From Entamoeba histolytica HM-1:IMSS (lineage: Eukaryota > Evosea > Mastigamoebida > Endamoebidae): a DNA stretch of 48,784 nucleotides. The stretch is taken from positions 1 to 48,784 of the forward strand of contig NW_001914976.1 of NCBI RefSeq assembly GCF_000208925.1, written 5' to 3'. Positions within the stretch are counted from its first letter, which is position 1; each line of letters starts with the position of its first letter. A program made the translations under genes and the position numbers. This document shows positions 32,111-42,500 of this stretch, one piece after another. The notes under the pieces were generated by a model. It was not told the origin of the DNA, searched no databases, and saw only the letters and a list, made by a program, of their open reading frames with translations.

Positions 32111-32142
32111 AATTGTGTTTTTTTTATTTTTGAGTTACTTCA
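32101..32142. promoter_or_regulatory. 32-base divergent promoter region
   Basis: Two divergent start codons (32110 minus, 32143 plus) leave 32 bases between them, mostly T on the plus strand. A TGAACT element (32102-32107) for the plus-strand gene lies within codons 2-3 of the minus-strand gene. At least one of the two promoters must overlap the neighbour's coding sequence. Confidence 0.55.
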
Positions 32143-33419
32143 ATGAGTAACCATCCAAATTTTAATAATTTCAAGAAGACTCATTTAAAAGACCTTCAAC
32201 CTGGTGTTCGTGAAGGTTGGTTAAAGAAAAAGGGGTATGACTTCCATACATGGAAAAAAAGATATTTTATTATCAAAAATGAATTTATTTATTATTTTAG
32301 TAGTGCTAATCCAACTTCTACTCCAAAAGGAGTTATTGAGTTAAATTCAAAATCTCAAGCTAAAATAATTGATGACACATTCATGAATATTGTTATTTGT
32401 AGTGTTCATAGAAATCAAGAAATTATTGCTGACACTCCTGACATGGGTGCTGCTTGGGTTGATTCAATTAACAGTCATATAAAAACTCTTCAGAAAGTTG
32501 AGGAACAAAGAAAGAAAGAAGCAGAACTTGTTTCAACTCCTTTTTGTGGTAAGTCATGGCCTGAAGTTAAGAATGAAATTAATGTTTGTAAACATTTAAA
32601 TGAAAGACAAGTTCCACCAACAGAATTAATTCAAATTATGAATAATGTTGGAAAAGATACATGTGAGAGATATTTTTATAATATTCTTTTAGAATGTATT
32701 ACTACTTGGAGTGATGATGAGATTGCTAACTTTGTTTGGAATTATTTCTGTAGACATCTTGTTAGACAAGAAGAAGTTCAAATACAAGATAAAATGAAAA
32801 GAAGAAAATCTATTATGAAAACTGAATCTGGAACTATGTACAAATTACTTTCTGACCTTAATATTATTTTTGGTGGAACTCAAGGTGCCGTTCTAACTGC
32901 TTTTGGAGGTGAAAGTGAAAATAGTGATGATATTATAATGGTTCTTGGAAGAAACACACAAGCTGGAGTAAGACTTGCTGCTATCTATAACTATATCATT
33001 GAAAATAATAAAATTTCATTTAACGAAGTTATTCGAACAATTTTAGATGCAATGGAACGATGGAGAATGAGAACTGAAGAACCAATGTTTAGGGCATTTG
33101 TGACTGGTATTACTGGAAATTGGAATCCTGCTAAAGTTGCATCTCTTGTTTCTTTTCTTTCTTCTTTTACAAAAGAACATGACTCATTTCCTTTATTTGA
33201 AGAGCCATGGGAAGAACTTCCTCCACATGCTCTTTCCTTTATCTTAGCGTTTGTTTTTAATTTTTTATTGACTAGTTTAGTTAAGTAAAGACTTATTACT
33301 CAACACTTAGATATGCTAATCATTGGAATACAGAAGAAAAGAAAGAGTTTATTACAATAGGAAATATGCTTTGGGGATGGAAAATAGAAACGTATAATAA
33401 ATTAACAAACCAAATATGA
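32143..33419 (+). CDS. PH-domain protein with an unknown helical C-terminal domain (spliced)
   Basis: Join of 32143-33248 and 33311-33419, 404 residues. The 62-nt intron starts GTTTGTTT and ends CACTTAG; reading on without splicing stops after 13 codons, while the spliced frame adds YANHWNTEEKKEFITIGNML and more. Residues 22-117 are a classic PH domain (REGWLKKKG, TWKKRYFII, WVDSINSHI), which should bind phosphoinositides or membranes. Residues 130-404 are helical, with W and FL-rich patches (ITGNWNPAKVASLVSFLSSF) and no recognised family. A nearer TAG acceptor at 33275 would end the protein after three residues; the longer exon is more plausible. Confidence 0.75.
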
Positions 33420-34203
33420 ATAGAAATTATTTTCTTTCTTTTCTACTATTTTTCAAAAAAAAAATACATTTACAAGATACACCACAGAAAATATAAAAAT
33501 TATAATAATAACAAAACATATTCAAATAGTTTAATTCATAAACCAAATCAATTTATTTGGTTTTGAGTTAAATAAGAATTATACTTAAAAAATTTTTTTT
33601 TAATCAGAATTTATCTCAATTAAGTTTTATATTTATTGTTTTTTCTTCATGGTTTATTTTATTTCTTTTTATATTATTTCTTTCTTGTATTTTACTTATT
33701 CATTGATTTTTTTTTTCTTGTTATTTCTTATTCTACTGTTTTTGAATGTATATCAATTAATATAACTATTACAACAATATATTCTTTGTAAGTTTTGATA
33801 TTTCTTTGTAAAATCAATTTAAATAAGAATTTCTATCATTTTAATATCTTCTTCATTCATTCTTTTCTTTCTATTATATCATATACTCATAAAAACAATA
33901 TAAAAACATATGAATCATTAATATTTCAAAAGAAAGTAAAAAATAAGATGAAAAATAAAATATTATTTATTCCTTTATCATTGTATTTTGAAATATTAGT
34001 AAAACTAAAACAAGAATAATGAATAAGAATTTTAATTATCTTTGTTATACTTAGACTATTTATATATAAACATTTACTTCATCATTCTTTTCGTTTTAAT
34101 AAACTTCTTAAAAAGAATGTTGAGATAATTGTTTTTATAGACAATCTAAGAAAAGTAAATATTATCAAATTTCTTATTCTGGTCATGTTATCCTCCTCTT
34201 ACA
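33420..34203. other. Intergenic DNA with a small inverted repeat
   Basis: No supported gene. A perfect inverted repeat, AACCAAAT-CAATTT-ATTTGGTT, lies at 33541-33562. A frame of 74 codons at 33795 is Ile/Asn/Lys/Phe-rich, lacks a good start context and is not supported. Confidence 0.4.
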
Positions 34204-35112
34204 CTATTCCAATTTTGTACTTAATTGATTAACACTAATATAATTTGATTGTTCAGGTATATTGGAATCCGTTGAATTTATTGAAACATATCCCATATAA
34301 TCACTACCATTTGGTACGTATACATAATTATCATTTGGCACGCATACATAATTAGTATTTGGTACATATACATAATTAGTATTTGGTAAATTTAAAGAAA
34401 CACCATTTGGTAAATATAAATTATTACCATCATAATAACAAAGAACAGGTGTTTGTACTATTGGTGTTTGTTCCAAATAATTTAATTGTTCATTACCATA
34501 ATGACTTTCAGAGCAACATGCATTTACTGTATATAATGGTAGAGAAATATTTAAATCAATCTCCTTAATTAGTTTTCTACATTCCTTTTTCTTTTTACCT
34601 TCTTCAATTGGAATTTCTTTAATAAGATATTCATTAACCTTTTCCCCAATTTCATATATTTCTTTTTGATTTAATCCATTAAATGTTGATATTCTTTCCC
34701 TTTTAACTGTGTTAGAACTACCTCTTGTTTTCATATAATTAATTTGGTTTCCATAATTACTTAATACTTCAAGTAAAAAGTTATAAATACTGTTTTGTTT
34801 TGACTTGTCTAAATCTCTTTGAACTAATCCCTCCTTTTTTTCTTGTTGTACCATGAACAATTTTTGAAGTTCTTTATTAATATTTTCATCTAAAAGAGCT
34901 TCTTTAGGAACAGAAATATCAATAATATTAAATTTTTGAAGACTTTCACTTTTCTTTGTTTTTCTTTCTAACAATAAATGAATGCCAACCTTTATTGCAC
35001 ATCCAATAATAAAGCTCTCCTCTTTAATTTCTATACTTACCGATTTTCTCTTCTTATTAGCTGATTCACTTGTAGATAAAGCAGATTTAATTGTTTTTTG
35101 GTTGACAGACAT
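34204..35112 (-). CDS. Hypothetical protein with PNxNYVYV repeats, 302 aa
   Basis: A minus-strand single-exon gene, ATG at 35112. Residues 18-26 (ANKKRKSVS) resemble a nuclear localisation signal; 30-185 are helical and charged, with KKKKECRK (172-180); the rest is Asn/Pro/Tyr/Ser-rich. Residues 235-276 contain 8-residue repeats of the form PN-x-NYV(Y/C)V, encoded by a 24-bp tandem repeat. This arrangement (basic helical part plus Asn/Tyr-rich tail) suggests a nuclear regulator with a disordered region, but no DNA-binding family is recognisable. Function unknown. Confidence 0.6.
   Translation of the reverse strand: MSVNQKTIKSALSTSESANKKRKSVSIEIKEESFIIGCAIKVGIHLLLERKTKKSESLQKFNIIDISVPKEALLDENINKELQKLFMVQQEKKEGLVQRDLDKSKQNSIYNFLLEVLSNYGNQINYMKTRGSSNTVKRERISTFNGLNQKEIYEIGEKVNEYLIKEIPIEEGKKKKECRKLIKEIDLNISLPLYTVNACCSESHYGNEQLNYLEQTPIVQTPVLCYYDGNNLYLPNGVSLNLPNTNYVYVPNTNYVCVPNDNYVYVPNGSDYMGYVSINSTDSNIPEQSNYISVNQLSTKLE
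34309..34395. repeat. 24-bp tandem repeat in the 302-aa gene
   Basis: Units beginning ATTTGGTAC or ATTTGGCAC at 34309, 34333, 34357 and 34381 are spaced exactly 24 bases apart; the last copy is diverged. On the minus strand each encodes the octapeptide PN-x-NYV(Y/C)V. Copy number may vary between strains. Confidence 0.85.
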
Positions 35113-36480
35113 TTAAATGATTTTTGTTAAGTTTTAGTCGTTTTTATATGTATCGTTTTAATTATAGTAATCTTTTTTTAATTCTTTTTCTATTTCAATA
35201 TAATTTTATTTTAGGTTTTATCGTTCTCATATTCTTTTCTAGTTCTTATCTTTTTTGGTTATTTATAGAAGAAAACTTTATTTCAACAACAAATTATTTA
35301 TTTCAATTCCTATTTTTATTCATTTATTACAATTTCTTTCATAGAAGGAAAAAAATAGAAGGTGGCATGTCTAAAACACCACACAAACCCTAGTACAAAT
35401 TCAAGCATCGACTCTTCCAGTTATTTTCTGGTTATGACGGTGTATTTGAATTAGAAATGTATTAGGGAATGCTACAAAAAATGTATTGAGGTATTATGAT
35501 GAAATATTACATGGTGTAATATAAGGAAGTACTAAAGTGTGGGTAAGACTAAAAGAAAATGAGTCAAAGTAATATAGTGAGAATGAAATAGTCTCTTCTT
35601 TCTTTCATAAAATAAAGAAAAAAAGAAAAAGAAAATGTTTAAAATTAAGACAGAAAATAAACAAAAGGTTAAAAAGAAGAATTAAGCAGAAGAAGTTTGA
35701 GAAGACATTAATAGGAAAAAATAAAACAAAGAAATATTTTTCTCATATTCCTAGAAAAAGTTAAATGGTCAATTAAACAAAAAGATTACTCTTTTTTAAA
35801 CAAACTCATGAATGGGATTAATCTTCACTTAGCAAAGAAGAATATATGAAAAATCTATTAACACTTAATATACTTATTTTTCTTTTATTTATTTCATAAA
35901 ATGTTTGAATAACATAATTTGAAAAGTTGTATGTTTACAAATCATTAAAAAGAAGAAGAACATTAAAAATAACTAGTTGATAAAATTACGTTTTTAATCA
36001 CAGGAATTATCAAATTAAGTGTTATCACCAAAATAACAATCTTTGTTGTGATTAAATACTCCGTCCAATTATTTCTAATTAACACTGAACTTGAACAAAA
36101 TAATTGTTAAAGGTTTTATTCATTGAATCACCAAAGAAATAATGAACCATTCAAACATAACCACAACACCTCACTTTTCAATAAAGAATGAGAACTTTCT
36201 TGCTTACCATAAACCACCTCAAAAACAAACAGAAAGAATGATAAATAAAAAAACTACATCACTGACTATGTAAAACAAATTATCTGAAATAACTTATTAT
36301 ATAAGAAGTAAGAAACTATAATAGAACAAATTATTTATTTGATATATACATTAACACCTATAAAAGTTAATATGGTGTGTAATTTATGAAAGAAAATAGA
36401 TAAGTGGATGAAAAGAAAAAAGTCTAAAAACAAATATATCCACAATTAGATTTACTTCAAATTGAGAAGTGAGTATTTGA
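35113..36480. other. 1.4 kb gene-free region
   Basis: No supported gene. The left 280 bases are T-rich; from 35.5 kb the plus strand is purine-rich with short sense stretches broken by many stops. This resembles the decayed coding blocks elsewhere in the window, but no motif was found to name it. Confidence 0.35.
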
Positions 36481-36681
36481 ACTTCTTCAATAAAGAGTAT
36501 TAGTGATGTAGAGTTTAATGCAAACAAATGGTTAGAATGTTCATCATCGGATATACCACAAGAAATGAGATGAAAAGAAAGACAAAAAAGAAAATTGTGG
36601 GATAAATTACAAAAAAAGAAAAAACAAGAAATAGAAAGAAGAAATGGAAGAAAAAACCCTTTAAAAAAACAACAGAAATAA
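36481..36681 (+). pseudogene. Fossil C-terminal coding fragment before NIP7
   Basis: From 36481 to TAA 36679-36681 a single frame holds 65 sense codons and one TGA (36571-36573). It reads SISDVEFNANKWLECSSSD, then PQEM, then after the stop a strongly basic tail (KERQKRKLWDKLQKKKKQE ... NGRKNPLKKQQK). The mixed N-terminal half is unlikely from random A-rich DNA. No start or domain is visible. It ends 33 bases before the NIP7 ATG, so the NIP7 promoter lies within it. Confidence 0.4.
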
Positions 36682-36714
36682 AAACAACTGAAAAGCAAAA
36701 GAGAGAAGTGAGGA

Positions 36715-37266
36715 ATGAGACCTTTAACTGATGAAGAAACAAAATCATTTTTTGAGAAACTAGCGAAGTACATTGGCAGAAACATTCGATTTTTAATAGA
36801 CAACGAAAATGAAGAGTATTGTTTTAGATTACAAAAGGATAGAGTTTATTATGTGAGACTTAGTATTGCAGAACAAGCTACCACAATTGGAAGAGAGAAT
36901 TTATTATCACTTGGCACATGTTTTGGGAAATTCACTAAAACAGGGAAATTTAAACTTCAAATAACTGCATTACCATATTTAGCACAATATTGTTCATGTA
37001 AAATATGGGTAAAACCAGAAGCAGAAACATCATTTTTATATGGAAATCATTTAGTCAAAAACGGAATAAGTAAAATAACAGACAACATGGCAAGAAACAT
37101 AGGATGTGTTATGTTTAATGAAAATGATATTGCAATTGGCTTTGGAACAACAGCATGTTCTTCAGTTGAATATTCTCGATTAAGTGCAACAGGGATTGTC
37201 TGTTATAATCAAGGAGATTTAGGAGAATATTTAAGAGAAGAAGATACAATGATGGTTCAGAATTAA
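36715..37266 (+). CDS. NIP7: 60S ribosome biogenesis factor NIP7
   Basis: A 183-residue protein that matches NIP7 along its whole length: MRPLTDEETKSFFEKLAKYI at the start, YCFRLQKDRVYYV (46-58), SLGTCFGKFTKTGKF (66-80), FLYGNHLVKNGISKIT and a C-terminal PUA domain ending GEYLREEDT. It works in the nucleolus in maturation of pre-60S particles and rRNA processing. The length is the family norm (180). The start is fixed by homology to the universally conserved MRPLT. A retroelement fragment lies about 160 bases downstream. Confidence 0.95.
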   Translation: MRPLTDEETKSFFEKLAKYIGRNIRFLIDNENEEYCFRLQKDRVYYVRLSIAEQATTIGRENLLSLGTCFGKFTKTGKFKLQITALPYLAQYCSCKIWVKPEAETSFLYGNHLVKNGISKITDNMARNIGCVMFNENDIAIGFGTTACSSVEYSRLSATGIVCYNQGDLGEYLREEDTMMVQN

Positions 37267-37424
37267 ATAAGAAAAAGTGATAAATAACAATCTTGAATGA
37301 AAAACAATTTTATTTTTGTTAAATTTTTTTATGTTTTGTTTTTTCATTATTTTGTAGGCATTATCATATTGACTAATAAGAAAATACACTGGAAATAAAC
37401 AATATAAAAATACAATATGAAACA

Positions 37425-37919
37425 ATGTTCCAATATAAAGACATCACTATGATATTGAACAAACAAATAATACATAAAAATGATGGAAAAGATCACAAAA
37501 TACCAGACATATATGTATTAGATAAAAAGAACAAAACTGATCTATTATTTGATATGACTATTGTTGAATATCACAATATTAATGGAGCCTATTTGAAGAA
37601 AAGAAATAAGTATAAGGAATTAAAGAATATTCTAATGAAAATAGAAAAGTTAAAAGATGACAAAATAATTCCAGTAGTAATCTCAATAAATGGATTAATA
37701 AATAAATAAAGTAATAAATTAATTAAAGAATTAAAAATTGACATTGACATCGAGAAAGAAGTAAAAAACCTTGTCATAAAAAACATGATGGATGTCATGG
37801 AATACTGCTTCAATCACAACCAAACATACTCCGTAGAGTTGCTTGAAGAAGAAGACGAAGGGACGGGATTAGTCTCCCCTGAGCCAGGAAGAATAGAAGC
37901 TAATTCTATTAATACTTAA
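37425..37919 (+). mobile_element. 5'-truncated LINE fragment: endonuclease domain and 3' end
   Basis: The reading frame encodes the C-terminal restriction-like endonuclease of an R4/R2-type LINE. KIPDIYVLDKKNKTDLLFD gives the PD...D catalytic motif with 14 residues between PD and the next Asp, followed by helices and the VVISINGLINK strand. A single TAA (37707-37709) interrupts the frame, which then runs on in register to TAA 37917-37919 with an acidic EEEDEGTGLVSPEPGR segment near its end. The A/T-rich sequence up to about 38010, ending in an A run, is the probable 3' UTR and tail. The 5' part (ORF1 and RT) is absent, the usual result of truncated reverse transcription. Inserted between NIP7 and the lipase gene. 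Confidence 0.8.
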
Positions 37920-38090
37920 TTAATTGCTTTTTTATTTTTTAATTTATAAGTCATGTAATTTTTTTAGAACAAGAAAAAATTAATAAAACAAAATTAAATA
38001 AAAAAAAAAGAAATTGTCTTGTATCTGTCATTTGTCGGGTTTTTGACAATAGAAAAACAATATATATAATCTAGATTTTTATAATTTTAT

Positions 38091-39413
38091 TTGATGAAAT
38101 TTTTATTACTTCTCATTTCACTATTTACTGTGGCTTTAAGTAAACACGAACGAAAAAAAGTTAAATACTGTGACCAAAGAAGACCAGTATTTTTATTTAA
38201 TGGAATGCTTGGAAGTACAATAAATGCAAATTTAAATATTCCTGCTACTGAAAAACTTCCTGAATATTGTCCAAGACATGTATCTGATATACCACTTTGG
38301 ATTTCTTCAGACCTTCTTAACCCACTTACTAGAGATTGTATTCCTGAATACTTAACTTTAAATTATAACAATAAAACACAAACAATGGAAAATATGAAAG
38401 GTGTTAATACTTATTATCCAGCTAATACTTCAGTTAGTGGAGTTGCATTTCTTACACCAAAAGATTCATTGTTTTCACAATTAGTTCGAGTCTATGCCGA
38501 TATTGTTGATAATTTAGAAATGATGGGATATATTGATACTGAAGACCTTCAAGCTGCTGCATTTGATTGGAGATTTATTTCTCAACCAGACTCTTGGAAA
38601 AAGGATTTGGTTAACCGAATTGAGTCTACAGTGAAAAATAGTGAGAATAAAGTAGTATTAATTGGACATTCTATGGGTGGTTTGATTATTCATAACTTCT
38701 TAGAAAGTATGCCACAAAAGTGGATTGATACATATATATCTAAGGTTATTACAATATCCACACCATGGGCTGGATCAATTAAAGCAGTTAGGGCATTACT
38801 TTCAGGTGATAGTCTTGATCTTCCAGAAATTATTTTACCAAGTGACTTTTTCCTTAAAGCTATTAGATCATTTGAGTCTTCATATGGTATGATTCCAAGT
38901 TCATTAAATTTCAATAAAAAGGTTTTAAAAATTAATGGTACTAAATACAATGCTACTGCAACCAAAAAGTTAATTAAAAAATTATCAGGTTCTATTCTAC
39001 CATCATTTGCTGAGAAGCTTATTGAAGCAACAGAAGTTGATTATAAAAAGAAGACAAAACATTGGGAACATTTATGTGTTTTTGGAAGTGAAAAGAAAAC
39101 AGAGAGTCAATTAGTTTATTCATCTAATTTTACGTTATTAAAAATTGAAACTAATAAAGAAGGAGATGGAACAGTTCAAAAAGAAAGTCTTAAGTTATGT
39201 AAAGAAATGGGAGCTGATATTTTAGAAATTGAAGGAGCTGGACATGTTGATATTTTAGAAAATAGAAAATTAATTAAAAAGATTCAAAAGAGTATATGTA
39301 AAACACAAGACTATAAAGCAACTCCAATGAACTTTGTTGAAAAAACTGTGAGAGTAGTAGGGAAATTTATTGGAGCTTTATTAAAATTTGTGAATGATTT
39401 TCTTGACGACTAA
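38091..39413 (+). CDS. Secreted LCAT/PLA2G15-like acyltransferase or phospholipase
   Basis: A 440-residue lipase of the lecithin:cholesterol acyltransferase family. The N-terminus is a signal peptide (MMKFLLLLISLFTVALS, cleavage near 17). FNGMLGS (36-42) forms the oxyanion region, FDWR (158-161) is the family APYDWR block, and the nucleophile Ser194 sits in GHSMGG (192-197). The acid is Asp359 in GDGT and the base His385 in GAGHVDIL, so the triad is complete. NxS/T sites suggest glycosylation. It probably acts in lysosome-like phagocytic compartments or outside the cell on phospholipids. Length is normal for the family. Confidence 0.9.
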   Translation: MMKFLLLLISLFTVALSKHERKKVKYCDQRRPVFLFNGMLGSTINANLNIPATEKLPEYCPRHVSDIPLWISSDLLNPLTRDCIPEYLTLNYNNKTQTMENMKGVNTYYPANTSVSGVAFLTPKDSLFSQLVRVYADIVDNLEMMGYIDTEDLQAAAFDWRFISQPDSWKKDLVNRIESTVKNSENKVVLIGHSMGGLIIHNFLESMPQKWIDTYISKVITISTPWAGSIKAVRALLSGDSLDLPEIILPSDFFLKAIRSFESSYGMIPSSLNFNKKVLKINGTKYNATATKKLIKKLSGSILPSFAEKLIEATEVDYKKKTKHWEHLCVFGSEKKTESQLVYSSNFTLLKIETNKEGDGTVQKESLKLCKEMGADILEIEGAGHVDILENRKLIKKIQKSICKTQDYKATPMNFVEKTVRVVGKFIGALLKFVNDFLDD

Positions 39414-39534
39414 ACCAATAAATTTTTTTTTTTTTTTTTGATTTTTGGTTTGAAAATAAAAAAAGGGTTTTCCAATTTTTACAAAGAAAAGAGGAAAAGA
39501 GATAAAGAAAGATTCAAATCTTATTATCAATAGA

Positions 39535-42500
39535 ATGGACAGGATTGAGAAGTTAATCATTGATACTCGAACAGTTGAAAAAGATGGCACTAAGTATGAA
39601 TACATCATTTTAAAGAAAACGCTCCACCCAAAAGATGAACAAACAGAACATCTTATTGAAAAGTTTATAATGAATGATGAAGATAATACAAAACAAGTAA
39701 AAGAGTCAAATAAAACAACTGAAACTCCTAAACCTAAAACTATAAAAAAAGAAAGAAGAAATAAAACCCAAAAGAAAAAGACAGAAAGAAATGAGAATGA
39801 AGAAGAAAGTTCTACCCAAATTCAAAGAGTATTAACAAAATATGTTCCAGGGTCGTCGGTTGTTTCATTACAAAAAACATTTAAATATTTTGTACCATCA
39901 AAAGAGTTGTTCTTTAAAAATTATCCAGAACAGCCAATGTACCTTGTTAAATGGCAAAATTTTTCAATTGTAGAATCTACATGGATTCTTGAGTCAGAAG
40001 TAACTAAAAAAATTGATAAACGTGGACTTATTGAGAAATTTAATAAGAGATGGACTTTACCACAAACAGACTCTGTAGTAAAAACAGAACATATATTAAA
40101 AGAAGTATTTCCATTAACAGAAGAGTCAGTACCAGCTAATGATTTAGTACCAGAAAAAATTATATTAGAATTACCTCAAAAAGATGAAAATGGATTACCA
40201 ATTCTTATGTACAGAGTTAAATGGCTAGGAAAAGAATTATTTCTTAGTGATGAATTAAGTTCATTTTTTGAAAAAGAAAGAAATAAAAGTTTACTCCAAA
40301 GATGGAGATTTGAACGTGAACCATTTCCATTAGAATTAAATGAATATCAACAAAAAACTATAGATGAAATAAAAAAATGTATTGATGAAAATAATGATAT
40401 TATTATTTCTGGAGGATTTGGTAAAAGAACAAGTGTACTAGCATTTATATCAGAACAAATGTGTCAGTCAGAGAATGGGGTATCATGTCTGATTATGTGT
40501 ACCGAAAAGAGAATGGATTATTATAAAAATCAATTACCCTATCTATTTCCTGGTGTTCCATTAACTTTTATTGATCATTTTCCACGTGATGAAAATGTAA
40601 AGTCAGTAATTGATATGGAACTATATGATGAAAATAGTAATATTAAACCACAAATTGTTGTATTTTCATGCAAGTCATTTATATTTAAAAGAACTGCTCA
40701 TTTTAAGTATGGAATAATTGATATTCAAGAACCAAATCATGTAAGTATTAAAAGTACTAGAATTAGTTTATGTGATCGTGTTATTGGAATAACTGATGAT
40801 GAAAAAGTTTATAATAAAATTAAATTCTTAATGAAAATTAAAGGAAAAGGAGACATTAAAATAATTGAAATACCACAATATGAAGAACCAAAAATTAGTA
40901 GTATTTTTGTTTTAATAAAAATGCAACAAAAACAAACTGCTGCATACCTTCAAACAGAAGAAGAAGTTAAAGGATGTGAAGATGTTTCAATAGAGGATAT
41001 GAGAAGAGTATTATTATTTCCAAGTATATCTTCTTATTCTATTGGTATTAAAGGGGTTAAAATGACTCATGTTCAAAAGATAGTTAATTTCCTTGTTGAA
41101 GTAAAGAAAAAAGTAGCAATATTAAGTCCAATTCCTCAATTACTTGAAGCTTTAAAACCATTAATTAAATGTGAATTAATTGGATGGGATAATGAAATAA
41201 GTCAAAGTAAACGTATGTGTGAAGAATTTAATAAAAATGAATCTACTAAAATATTGGTTGATACAAATTGTAATTCTCAAGGAGTTGACCTTTCTGGATC
41301 AGATTATGTTGTTTTATTAGACAGTGATTATACAGAAGATAAAATTGAAGAGATTAAACAAAAAATGAGAGTTGGAACAACAAAAAATGTTAAGGTGTTA
41401 TATTTTGTTATTACTGGTACTATAGATGAAACTATTGCAGTTGCTTCAAGAGCTTCATCAATTATAACTAAAGAACAATATTTTTCAATATTATCTACAA
41501 CAATGATAACTGTAGACCAATTAATTAATGAAATTATTTCAACAACAGAAAAGACAAAAATAATTAAATTAGGAACTGAAGAAGAAATTAAAGAATTTAA
41601 TGAAGCAAAAGAAAAAGAAATGAAAAGTATAGAAGAAAGGAAAAATAAAGAAAATAAAACTAAGAAGGTTGAAAGAAAAAAAAGAAGAGTTGATGATATT
41701 GATATAAAAGATACAAATAAAGAAGAAAGAAAAAGAAGAATTGAAACATTTTTAAATGAAGTAAAAGTAAAAAAATTAAATGAATTAAAAGAAGAAAATG
41801 TTTCATTTGTATTAGATGAAGAAACAAAACAATTAATGAAAAAAATACAAGAAAAATTAAAAGAAAAATTTGATGACAATGAAACAGATAAAATAAGTAA
41901 AACAATTATTTGTTATTTACTTAGATTTGGAATGAAAATTGATGAAGAGAATATGATAATATTTAATAAATATACAATAGATGTTGAATTATATTCTGAA
42001 CAAATAATAAAAGAATTGACAATGAGCGACGTTAGTGAAAAAATTAAAACAAATGACTTGATATATAGAAAGATTTTTGAAATAGTTATTAATATGCAAA
42101 ATAAAATGGAAGAAATTTATGAAGAAGATAAACAAAATCCATGGGATAGTACTTGTGATTTAATATTATTAGAAGAAATTAAAAGAATTGGTTTAGAATG
42201 TCCTAAAGTATGGATTAAGAATCCTGTTCTTCAAAATAGTATGATAAAATTTGGTATAAAAACAGAACAAGAACAAATAGCTTTTGTTGAATCAAGATAC
42301 AAATCATTAATTGGTTTAATTGAAAAGAAAGTCTCAATGGATAATGAATCTAATGAAGAATATCAAGAAAAACGTGATATAAAAGAATGCCAAATTAACA
42401 GTACTATGGAACAATCAACTTCTTTTAATAATACGTCTGAACCTTATCAAATACAAAAGAAAATAGAAGAAGAGACTGAAGTTATTCCAGTATCAAATAA

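Noticed and set aside
33795..34019. 74-codon plus-strand frame
   Set aside because: Ile/Asn/Lys-rich with no start context or domain; likely chance.
41328..41905. Minus-strand frames of 81-183 codons inside the CHD-like gene
   Set aside because: Phe/Ser/Leu strings that mirror the Lys/Glu-rich coding strand.
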